15,632 nucleotides of DNA. It comes from Chloroflexales bacterium. GTDB lineage: Bacteria > Chloroflexota > Chloroflexia > Chloroflexales > Chloroflexaceae. Every line of letters starts with the position of its first letter. The first letter of the stretch is position 1. The notes below the pieces were generated by a model. It was not told the origin of the DNA. It saw only the letters and a list, made by a program, of their open reading frames with translations, and did no database searches. The translations under genes were made by a program, and so were the position numbers. Where the stretch lies: positions 1 through 15,632 of the forward strand of contig JAAXUL010000073.1 of the NCBI GenBank assembly GCA_013336035.1, in the 5' to 3' direction. Below are positions 5,895 to 12,328 of this stretch, piece by piece.

Positions 5895-7430
5895 ATGAGT
5901 CTTGAAAAAAAACTCTCCTCTAGCCTACCTTTGGTTGAGCAAGTGATGTTACTAAGAGATACGGCTGTGTCTAAACTCTCGTCTGCAAAACGGCGAAAGT
6001 TCGGACAATACTTTTCTTCTGTTGATCTGGCCCGGCTTATGGCTTCTCAAATCGAAATCGCGAAAGAAGAAGTAACTATCCTTGACCCTGGTGCTGGCTT
6101 TGGGATTTTATTCTCGGCTATCGTAGAACGGTTGTGTGTTGCCCCTAACAAGCCCAAGAAGATTAGGGTAATAGCATTTGAAATCAATGAAGATTTAAGT
6201 GGTATATGTGGTGATTCAATGAAGCGGTGTGAGCAAGAGTGCGTAAAGGCAGGAATAGATTTTAGAGGCTCAATCTGTAAAGACAATTTTCTCATTAAAG
6301 GAGTGTCAATGATCTTGAAGAAGGAGATGTTTCCTGATATATTCGCTGATGTCATAATTTTAAACCCTCCTTATCGTAAACTTTCTGTCGAAAGCGATGA
6401 GCGCCAGATCGTTCGTACAATAGGTGTTGACACCCCTAATTTATACACGGCCTTCTTGGTTGTGGCAATAGAAATGCTGCAAATAGGAGGTCAGATTGTA
6501 GCTGTAGTCCCTCGTAGTTTCTGTAGCGGGGACTACTTTCTGAATTTTCGGCGGCATGTATTGTCTAAACTTGACTTTCGGTATTTTCGCCTCTTTAGTT
6601 CACGAGAGCGCGTTTTTGAAGCAGATCAAGTACTTCAGGAGACCTTGGTTTTTTCTGCAAGAAGGAGTTCGAGTCGCTCAAAGGAAGTTGTTGTATCTCA
6701 TTCGCTAGACGCTCAGGCACAAAATGCAACTCATAGCGTTATTGATTTTCAAGAAGTTGTTTGGCCAGGTGATGGCAACGCCTATTTTAGATTTCCCTCG
6801 GGTGTGCCTTTTCTAAAAGCAAGTAACATCCTTAGTAACCTGAGGGGCACCCTGGCAGATATTGGATTATTTGTGTCTACTGGGCCAGTAGTAGATTTTC
6901 GGGCAACAAAATATTTAACATCAAATCCGAATGCTACGAGTTTTCCATTGATTTACCCTTTTAACCTTAAAGGGGGAAGTGTAGTGTGGCCAAAAAGTAA
7001 TCCTAAGAAAAAAATACACATCTCCTCAAACGCTATTGGAACAAAGTTGCTGTTACCGAACGCGCATTATGTACTAGTTAAAAGGTTCTCTACGACGGAG
7101 GAACATAGAAGGATAGTTGCCTCCTTATATGACCCTCAGCAATTCAGTAACGAATATATATCCTTTGAAAATCATCTGAATTACTATCACTCGAAGGATG
7201 GATTAATTGACCGTTTACTGGCGAAGGGTTTGACTGTGTATTTAAATTCGTCAATTATTGATGAATACATCAGAAAATATAACGGCCACACTCAAATTAA
7301 CGCCTCCGACTTAAGAAATTTGCCCTACCCAACTGCTAATCAGTTAAGGCGCCTCGGCGAACAAGTTAGTAATTTAGACATTTCTCAAAAAGAGATCGAC
7401 GAAATCACCTGCAATATATTAAGCAATTAG
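5895..7430 (+). CDS. Eco57I/PstI-like N6-adenine DNA methyltransferase (511 aa)
   Basis: This is an AdoMet-dependent DNA methyltransferase. FGQYFSSVDLARLMA near the N-terminus is the motif-X-like segment, DPGAGFG (64-70) is motif I, and NPPY (157-160) is catalytic motif IV, diagnostic for N6-adenine methylation. The order X-I-IV followed by a long C-terminal recognition domain, ending with GHTQINASDLRNLPYP (from residue 464), matches the gamma-class enzymes of BsuBI/PstI and Eco57I-type systems. Length is normal for the family. A TTG at 5877 that overlaps the HNH stop by 4 bp is an alternative start adding six residues; I prefer ATG 5895. PstI-like methyltransferases usually sit beside a BsuBI/PstI-type restriction enzyme, but none follows here. 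It most likely modifies host DNA to protect it from the HNH nuclease. Confidence 0.92.
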   Translation: MSLEKKLSSSLPLVEQVMLLRDTAVSKLSSAKRRKFGQYFSSVDLARLMASQIEIAKEEVTILDPGAGFGILFSAIVERLCVAPNKPKKIRVIAFEINEDLSGICGDSMKRCEQECVKAGIDFRGSICKDNFLIKGVSMILKKEMFPDIFADVIILNPPYRKLSVESDERQIVRTIGVDTPNLYTAFLVVAIEMLQIGGQIVAVVPRSFCSGDYFLNFRRHVLSKLDFRYFRLFSSRERVFEADQVLQETLVFSARRSSSRSKEVVVSHSLDAQAQNATHSVIDFQEVVWPGDGNAYFRFPSGVPFLKASNILSNLRGTLADIGLFVSTGPVVDFRATKYLTSNPNATSFPLIYPFNLKGGSVVWPKSNPKKKIHISSNAIGTKLLLPNAHYVLVKRFSTTEEHRRIVASLYDPQQFSNEYISFENHLNYYHSKDGLIDRLLAKGLTVYLNSSIIDEYIRKYNGHTQINASDLRNLPYPTANQLRRLGEQVSNLDISQKEIDEITCNILSN

Positions 7431-7657
7431 GGAATGGGGGGTACGCATCTGATCTTCCGACATTGAGAGCGTTAGGAAGCGGCGGAGCGAATTGAGGTGG
7501 GCAAGGAGTGATAGATATAAGCTGCCATCCGATTGTGGCGACACCGCAAGCTTGTTTAGCCCTTCCTCAGCCGGATGCGGCTTGGCGCGAAAGCATGCGG
7601 CTCGCCCATAATCGTTTGTTAGCTTCAGCCTCCCTTATCAAATGGCGACTGTTAATA
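7431..7657. other. Island-to-flank transition without a clear gene
   Basis: Composition returns here from the AT-richer cassette to the GC-rich flank. A frame is open from 7508 on the plus strand, but its first 50 residues match nothing I recognise, and its later part is the phosphotransferase remnant. There is no obvious rho-independent terminator after the methyltransferase stop. Confidence 0.4.
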
Positions 7658-8000
7658 AAAGCTGTGACGAGCCTGCGGGCGCTCCCCGTCACTCACGGTG
7701 ACTGCTACTTGACCCAGTGGCTCTGCCCACGCTTCCCCCGACGAGGGCCACGAACTGGAGGCCCTGATGCTGTACCATACGGCCCGGGAGGCCGCTGGCA
7801 TGACGGGGTACAGCTGGGAGCAGCTCTGTGAAGATTACGCCCTGATGTTGCGGCTGATGATCTTCGACCCGGTACACGACGTGGTGGTCGGGCGCGTCGG
7901 AGAGCTGCTGGCGAACAAGATGTTGTGCCTCGTGCCCGCCTACCTCCAGTGGTGCGTCGGCGACGACGATCTGGTGCCGGTCCTGGGGAGACAGGGGGCG
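7658..8000 (+). pseudogene. Remnant of an aminoglycoside-phosphotransferase-like kinase
   Basis: Two pieces in different frames look like one phosphotransferase (APH/choline kinase fold). The first, at about 7658-7732, reads ALPVTHGDCYLTQWLCPR, which resembles the HGD catalytic loop of the family; the usual Asn five residues after the Asp is Gln here. The second starts at about 7740 in another frame and reads GMTGYSWEQLCEDYALMLRL, then MIFDPVHD and CLVPAYLQW, typical of the C-terminal helical lobe. The magnesium-binding DxD segment expected between them is missing, so there has been a deletion as well as a frameshift. No start codon context or stop codon of its own is evident, and the second frame runs on into the next gene. 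It is non-functional. The family assignment rests on motif recognition. Confidence 0.5.
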
Positions 8001-8042
8001 CGGCAAGCCAAGAGAAGAGGCTGCGCCCGCAGCGAGAGAGCG

Positions 8043-8536
8043 ATGAAGCCACACCCCCTGCCTGACCTGAGATCCGCCTTCGACGCCCTCGACCGACCGC
8101 GCCGTCGCGCGGTGCAGCTCGCCCTGTGCCGCCACGCCCTCGGCGTGTGGGAGGCGTACCTCCAGCGCGAGGGGCCGAATCGAGTACATCGACTCGGTGG
8201 TCAGCATCGCCCACAGCGTCGACGGCGCTCTGCCGCGCGACGCGCTGGCGAGCGTCGAGGCGGGCGTTGACCAGGCCGATGTCGCCCAGCGCTACCTGGA
8301 GCCGATCGCGGCGCTCCAGGATGACGACCTCGAGATCCCCCGCCGCATCGAGCTCGCCTACTACGCGATCTACAACCTGTACCGCAGCGCCGTCGAAGGG
8401 GCCGCGATCGACGACTGGCTGATGGCGCTGTGCGCCGACGCGAAGCGTTATCGTCAACCAGGCCCTGTCGGCCGAGGAGGATCCGGCGCAGTGGCGCATG
8501 CTGCTCGCCGATGCGCTGCCGGCGGTGCAGCAGTGA
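8043..8536 (+). pseudogene. Frameshifted gene of unknown function
   Basis: Reading across three frames gives a continuous, plausible soluble helical protein of about 163 residues. It runs from MKPHPLPDLRSAFDALDRP in the first frame, to YIDSVVSIAHSVDG through RRIELAYYAIYNLYRSAVEG in the second, then IVNQALSAEEDPAQWRMLLA to a stop at 8534-8536 in the third. The frame breaks lie at about 8170-8182 and 8440-8450. Codon use is strongly GC-ending in each frame where I read it. I do not recognise the family. The all-helical, acidic make-up is seen in some immunity proteins, but that is only an impression. It is either a pseudogene or a gene hit by two sequencing errors. Confidence 0.5.
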
Positions 8537-8586
8537 CGCGACGGAGCCGGTGTTCGGCCGCGAGGAGCCACGTGATGGAGACCGAC

Positions 8587-9312
8587 CTACCCGGCTTCGA
8601 AGATGAGGATGGTGCCCAAAGCGCGATAGCCGAGACGGGCGTACAGCGGCTCGCCCATCCGCGATGCCGTGAGCACGCTCCAGCGCGCCCCTCTGGCGCG
8701 GTCGTCGGCGAGAAGGCGCGTCATCAGCGCCCGCGCCAGGCCCCGCCCACGGTGGGCCTCGGCGGTGTACACGCGGCTCACGTAGCTGTGGCCGGCGTCC
8801 AGGTGGAAGTTGCGGCCGCGCGCCAGCAGCCGCCCGTCGCGCACGATTGCGTAGTGGGCCATGCGCGGGTCGGCCAGGTTGGCGGGCAGCGCCCAGCGGA
8901 TGCCCTGGGGGTCATTGGCGTTGTGCCACTCCGCCGCCTCGACCGATCGGAGCACCGAGACCTCCCACTCGGGCAAGGGGAGCGGCGCCGCGGCGAGGTC
9001 GAGGGCCATCAGGGCCTCGGTGTCGTCCAGGCGGAAGCCGCCGCGCTCGATCGTCTCCCGCAGGCCCGGCCGATCCTCCAGAACGGTTAGATAGTGGCGC
9101 TGGGGCGGCCGGCTCGCGGCGACGGCGGCCAGCGCCGCGGCGGGGTTCGAGCCGTAGGCGAAGAACTCGGCGAAGGGGGTGCCGGCGACCTCGCCCTCGG
9201 CGAAGTGGACCGCCTCGAGGGGCCCGGCGCGAAAGCGCGTCGCCGCGCGGCGTGCAAACGCGGTGTCGGTGAACCCAGCGATGAACAAGGCCCAGGCGGT
9301 TGCGGCATCCAT
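8587..9312 (-). CDS. GNAT family N-acetyltransferase (241 aa)
   Basis: The C-terminal half carries the GNAT acetyl-CoA site: SRVYTAEAHRGRGLARALMT with the R-G-x-G-x-A pyrophosphate loop at roughly residues 190-195, then LYARLGYRALG near the end, the usual motif B. The N-terminal 120 residues look like a second, degenerate GNAT-like half, which fits the length of 241 against about 150 for single-domain members. The start at 9312 is preceded by AGGGGG. It transfers an acetyl group from acetyl-CoA to an amine; the substrate cannot be predicted. It converges on the frameshifted gene at 8043-8536 and appears intact. Confidence 0.85.
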   Translation of the reverse strand: MDAATAWALFIAGFTDTAFARRAATRFRAGPLEAVHFAEGEVAGTPFAEFFAYGSNPAAALAAVAASRPPQRHYLTVLEDRPGLRETIERGGFRLDDTEALMALDLAAAPLPLPEWEVSVLRSVEAAEWHNANDPQGIRWALPANLADPRMAHYAIVRDGRLLARGRNFHLDAGHSYVSRVYTAEAHRGRGLARALMTRLLADDRARGARWSVLTASRMGEPLYARLGYRALGTILIFEAG

Positions 9313-9434
9313 CGGCAGCCCCCTACCACTGGCTCGAAGGTCCGGTCAAGCAGTCGTTCATAGCGTACCCCCGCCTTGTCGGCCTCGCAGATGCCGCAGG
9401 CGTGGAACAACAGGTCTGGCCTGCGCTCCCCCAA
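9300..9434 (-). pseudogene. Possible C-terminal gene fragment upstream of the GNAT gene
   Basis: The minus strand reads RRPDLLFHACGICEADKAGV then RYERLLDRTFEPVVGG with GC-ending codon bias, before running out of frame into the GNAT coding sequence. It has a CxxC pair and looks protein-like, but is too short to assign. It may be the scar of a gene that once overlapped or preceded the acetyltransferase. Confidence is low. Confidence 0.25.
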
Positions 9435-9572
9435 GTTTGTGCATTAAGGACTGTCAGGCCAGGCTGTTTGAGGCTTGCAGTTTTCGCGCTCTTCGCAGAA
9501 ACTGAGAGCCAGCTGTGGCTGGTTGTCGCCAAGCATTGCGGCGGTGTTGGAGAGGCGGAACGGTATCGTGCG

Positions 9573-9980
9573 ATGAGCGAACTGACCCCATCACTCTACG
9601 GGGATTTGCTGGCCAAGGTCAAGCAGCGCATCCGCGCCGCCCAGTATGAAGCGCTGCGGGCGGTGAATCAGCAGCTCATTGGGCTGTACTGGGACATTGG
9701 CCGGCTGATCATCGAGCGGCAGCGGGGCGACACCTGGGGCCGCTCGGTGGTCGAGCAGCTCGCCCATGATCTACAGGCGGAGCTCCCTGGTCTTGCTGGC
9801 TTCTCAGCGCGCAATCTCTGGCGTATGCGCGATTTCTACCAGAGCTACAGCGCCGATGGAAAACTGCCACCATTGGTGGCAGAAATTTGCTGGACCCATA
9901 TCGTCTCGACGCTGCCGAGCGACCTCCGGGGCCAGCTTCCCGCCCCCGAGCAGGTCGCGAAGCTGCTGGAGGATGTGTAG
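9573..9980 (+). pseudogene. DUF1016/YhcG-like protein lacking its nuclease domain (135 aa)
   Basis: Residues 8-105 match the DUF1016 N-terminal domain: QRIRAAQYEALRAVNQQLIG, LYWDIGRLIIERQ, GFSARNLWRMRDFYQSY and LPPLVAEICWTH. Full-length YhcG-type proteins run to about 330-380 residues and carry a PD-(D/E)XK nuclease domain after this point. Here the text jumps from ICWTH to IVSTLPSDLRGQLPAPEQVAKLLEDV, which looks like the extreme C-terminal tail of the same family. So about 200 residues, including the whole nuclease domain, have been removed by an in-frame deletion. The frame is still open, so a short protein able to bind but not cut is conceivable; I think a pseudogene is more likely. It lies 34 bp before the second GNAT gene on the same strand. 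The start at 9573 has no strong ribosome binding site. Confidence 0.75.
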
Positions 9981-10014
9981 CGGTGATGAACTTCGGACGC
10001 TACCCGGAGGTGCG

Positions 10015-10497
10015 ATGGAACCGCTGATTGAGCCATACGCGCCGCACCACCTTGACGCGATCGTCCGTCTCTCGCTACGGGCGTGGGCGCCGGTCTTTGA
10101 GTCGCTCAAGAACGTGATGGACGGCGAGGTCTACGGCGAGTTCTTCCCCGACTGGCGTGTGACCCAGCAGCGCGCTGTCGAGGATGTGTGCGCCGACGAG
10201 CAGACGAGGGTCTGGGTCGCCGTGATCGCCGGCGAGGCTGTGGGCTTTGTCGCCGTGCGGCTGCACCAGGCGGATCGAATGGGCGAGATCTACATGCTCG
10301 CCGTAGACCCGGACGCCCAGGGCCGCGGGGTCGGCGGCGCGCTGACGGCCTTCGCCCTCGACCGGATGCGGGAGGCGGGCATGGCGGTCGCGATGGTCGA
10401 GACCGGCGGCGACCCCGGCCACGCCCCGGCCCGCCACACCTACGAGCAGCAGGGCTTCAGGCTCTTTCCGGTCGCAAGGTACTTCAAGAAGCTGTAG
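10015..10497 (+). CDS. GNAT family N-acetyltransferase (160 aa)
   Basis: This is a single-domain GNAT of normal length. Motif A is YMLAVDPDAQGRGVGGALT, with Q-G-R-G-V-G-G forming the acetyl-CoA pyrophosphate loop, at about residues 94-112. Motif B is TYEQQGFRLFPVARYF near the C-terminus. The segment AMVETGGDPGHAPARHTYE is typical of small GNATs that act on diverse amines. The start at 10015 has GGAGG 4 nt upstream. It follows the truncated DUF1016 gene by 34 bp on the same strand. The acceptor substrate is unknown; nothing ties it to a specific drug or antibiotic. Confidence 0.88.
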   Translation: MEPLIEPYAPHHLDAIVRLSLRAWAPVFESLKNVMDGEVYGEFFPDWRVTQQRAVEDVCADEQTRVWVAVIAGEAVGFVAVRLHQADRMGEIYMLAVDPDAQGRGVGGALTAFALDRMREAGMAVAMVETGGDPGHAPARHTYEQQGFRLFPVARYFKKL

Positions 10498-10596
10498 CGC
10501 CGCGAGCTGCTCTCCTCGTGCTACGCTATGCTGGCGACAGCTCAGCAGGATTGTACCTCGCGTGAAAGAGAGCGCTCCTCGGGTTCGGAGGGTGCT

Positions 10597-11061
10597 ATGA
10601 CGAGACCCATTCAGATACGAGCGCTTACAGAACCGGAGACCGTAGCGCTCACGCAAAACGCCAAGTTCAACACCTTGCATCCAGCCCGCTGTCTGCAGTG
10701 CGGGAACACCCAGGCCTTCACACGAAAGGTGTTCTGGATCGGCGGCGTGCCGAAGGCCGAGCAAGCTTCCGACGATACGCAGGGCTTGCTTGCGTATCAC
10801 CTGAGGCAGCGGCACGAGGTCATGAGCGTCTTCTTCAAGACCCACCAAGACCAGTTCTACGTCGATAGTGCGCGCTGCGAGCGCTGTGGCTCGACAAATA
10901 TTGAGTTTGATCTCGAGCTATCAGACGATCTCCTGGCAGCTGTGGCGAAGCTGGCGGGGAGCCCGCCCGCGGAGGTGCGAAGCGCTATCGAAGCTGGCGC
11001 AAAGAGCATCACGCAGCAGAATCGCACGACTCAACCAAAGAAGCGGAGAAGCAAGGGCTAA
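10597..11061 (+). CDS. Small zinc-ribbon protein of unknown function (154 aa)
   Basis: There are two CxxC pairs: C32/C35 in RCLQCGN and C94/C97 in RCERCGS. They are 59 residues apart and probably coordinate one zinc ion as a ribbon interrupted by a long insert containing LAYHLRQRHEVMSVFFK. After the second pair comes an acidic and helical tail (LELSDDLLAAVAKLAG), then a basic, disordered C-terminus (TTQPKKRRSKG). The start at 10597 has GGAGG 5 nt upstream. Nothing identifies a substrate; nucleic-acid or protein binding is the usual role of such ribbons. Its stop is 11 bp from that of the convergent L7/L12-repeat gene. Confidence 0.75.
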   Translation: MTRPIQIRALTEPETVALTQNAKFNTLHPARCLQCGNTQAFTRKVFWIGGVPKAEQASDDTQGLLAYHLRQRHEVMSVFFKTHQDQFYVDSARCERCGSTNIEFDLELSDDLLAAVAKLAGSPPAEVRSAIEAGAKSITQQNRTTQPKKRRSKG

Positions 11062-11072
11062 ATCCGTACAGC

Positions 11073-11702
11073 TCAGAGTCGCTCCACGTAGTCCTTGGCC
11101 TCCTTGAGGCCCCAGCCGGTGCGCTCGCGCACGCGCTTGATTGCATCGATTTTCTGCCCCCGGGCCATCAGCGCTCGGGCCTCCTGCTCGAGCTGCGGCG
11201 CGCTGGCCGTAGCCGCGCCCGAGGCAGTAGTGGCTGGAAGCGCGGGCAGCGCGCCTCCTCGCTGCAGCGCGTCGACGTAGTCTTTCGCCTCTTTGAGGCC
11301 CAGGCCGGTCAGCTCGCGCACACGCTTGATGGCCGAGATTGTGGTTCCAGTCGCCAGGATCTGCCGGGCCTCCTGCTCGACCCTGCCAGGATCGCCGCTT
11401 GGCGGGGGAGACACCGGGCTGAGGGCTGCGGGTGAGACCCCCTGCTGGATGCTATCAACGTAGTCCTTGGCCTCTTTGAGGCCCAGGCCGGTCATCTCGC
11501 GCACGCGCTTGATCGCCTCGATCTTCTGGCCCCGGACCAGCAGCGCCTGCACCTCGGCCGGCACATCGCCGCTGAGCTGCGCGGGCGGCACGGGCGGGAC
11601 CACAACGACATCCTGGCCGCGGCGCAGCCATAGCACCAGCACTGCGACCGCCACTACCCCGATGAGGCCGATGAGGATTGCTCCGACGACCATCAGGTCC
11701 AT
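11073..11702 (-). CDS. Membrane-anchored protein with three L7/L12-like repeats (209 aa)
   Basis: The N-terminus is one TM helix (VVGAILIGLIGVVAVAVLVL) followed by a short basic stretch, so the rest probably faces the cytoplasm. Three tandem units of about 35 residues follow, each built as A-x-x-hydrophobic-G-x-x-I-x-AIKRVRExTGxGLKEAKDYV. This closely matches the C-terminal helix-turn-helix part of ribosomal protein L7/L12, known for binding translation factors. The units are separated by Pro/Ala-rich linkers. No ribosomal N-terminal dimerisation domain is present. Start 11702 has GGAGA 9 nt upstream. Proteins with isolated L7/L12 C-terminal modules are seen in Chloroflexota and Actinobacteria, but their role is unknown; docking of GTPase factors to the membrane is one possibility. 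Confidence 0.82.
   Translation of the reverse strand: MDLMVVGAILIGLIGVVAVAVLVLWLRRGQDVVVVPPVPPAQLSGDVPAEVQALLVRGQKIEAIKRVREMTGLGLKEAKDYVDSIQQGVSPAALSPVSPPPSGDPGRVEQEARQILATGTTISAIKRVRELTGLGLKEAKDYVDALQRGGALPALPATTASGAATASAPQLEQEARALMARGQKIDAIKRVRERTGWGLKEAKDYVERL
11086..11550. repeat. Three imperfect DNA repeats coding the L7/L12-like units
   Basis: Near-identical stretches begin at ACGTAG at 11086, 11275 and 11458, each of about 85-90 bp, spaced 189 and 183 bp. They correspond one-to-one with the protein repeats. The high nucleotide identity suggests recent duplication or gene conversion inside the gene. Confidence 0.75.
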
Positions 11703-11787
11703 AGCTACTTCTCCACCGATCCTGGTCCGTGATGCGTGACCGAGCCGAGCCCTGACCGATCACGGATCACGGATTGCGGCGGGATGA
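11703..11787. other. Short spacer with GATCACG repeats
   Basis: The spacer between the two minus-strand genes holds the direct repeat ATCACGG twice (within 11757-11775), and a near-inverted form, CCGTGATGCGTGACCG, at about 11727. It could be a small regulatory element or a weak hairpin; no clear terminator or promoter is seen. Confidence 0.3.
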
Positions 11788-12321
11788 TTACGCCGATCGG
11801 CTTCCCTCATACCGCTCCCGGCGCACGACCTCCTCGAGGGGGCGGCGACCGCCAGGCTTCAGCGGCCGCTCAGCTTCGGCCGGGTAGCCGAAGGTGATGG
11901 CCCACTGGCAGCTCAGGTCGGCAGGCACGCCCAGCACCTGGTGGGCGAGCTCCTGATGGTGCAGGAAGGTGACGCAGGAGCCGACGCCAGCGGCCGTGGC
12001 AGCGAGCTGCATATTGGCCGCGGCCTGGCCCAGATCGAAGTCGCTGCCTGGTGCGGCAACCAGCACGACCGTGAAGGCCGAGCCCGGCATATGGGCAGCA
12101 TAGTTGCCGGCGCCGGCCACCCGGGCCAGCTGCTCACGCTCGGTCACCAGGATGAAGGTCCAGGGCTGGCTGTTCTTGCTGCTCTGCGCGCGCCGGCCCG
12201 CGTTGAGGATGGCCATGATCACATCCTCGGGCACGGGCTCAGACGTGTAGGCACGCACGGCGCGCTTGCGGCGGATCGCCTCGGCGACGCCCATCGCGCC
12301 CGCCTGCTGCTCGCTGCTCAT
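11788..12321 (-). CDS. Nitroreductase family protein (177 aa)
   Basis: This is an FMN-dependent nitroreductase-fold enzyme. The N-terminal motif AIRRKRAVRAYTSEPVPEDV is the phosphate/FMN-binding R-x-x-R-x-(Y) signature, followed by ILNAGRRAQSSKNSQPWTF. The C-terminal part has GVPADLSCQWAITFGYPAE. The family uses NAD(P)H to reduce nitro groups or quinones, or acts in dehalogenation; the substrate is unknown. The frame is open upstream through a CHAT-ATPase gene, but a very good ribosome binding site (AAGGAGG, 4 nt before ATG 12321) shows the native start is internal. The length of 177 is normal for short nitroreductases. Independent translation is therefore likely even though an in-frame fusion is possible. 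Confidence 0.85.
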   Translation of the reverse strand: MSSEQQAGAMGVAEAIRRKRAVRAYTSEPVPEDVIMAILNAGRRAQSSKNSQPWTFILVTEREQLARVAGAGNYAAHMPGSAFTVVLVAAPGSDFDLGQAAANMQLAATAAGVGSCVTFLHHQELAHQVLGVPADLSCQWAITFGYPAEAERPLKPGGRRPLEEVVRRERYEGSRSA

Positions 12322-12328
12322 ACATCCT
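12322..12328 (-). promoter_or_regulatory. Strong Shine-Dalgarno inside the CHAT-nitroreductase frame
   Basis: The minus strand shows AAGGAGGATGT directly before the ATG at 12321-12319. A site this good inside a longer open frame supports separate translation of the nitroreductase. Confidence 0.65.

Noticed and set aside
7684..7705. GTCAC-TCACG-GTGAC hairpin as a terminator for the cassette
   Set aside because: The arms are only 5 bp, there is no T-run, it lies over 250 bp beyond the stop, and it overlaps the HGD motif of the phosphotransferase remnant.
7705..8571. Minus-strand open frame of 288 codons
   Set aside because: It is rich in Arg/Pro/Gly and has no domain, while the plus strand carries recognisable phosphotransferase-like text.
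8197..9090. Plus-strand frame of 297 codons running from the unknown gene into the GNAT region
   Set aside because: Only its first 80 residues look like protein. The rest is the complement of the minus-strand GNAT gene.
10075..10848. Minus-strand open frame of 257 codons opposite the second GNAT gene
   Set aside because: It is a shadow: the plus-strand GNAT and zinc-ribbon genes have motifs and ribosome binding sites, while this frame has neither.
11086..11550. Possible CRISPR-like array from three evenly spaced repeats
   Set aside because: The repeats are about 85-90 bp long, only three, and code for the L7/L12-like protein units in frame.
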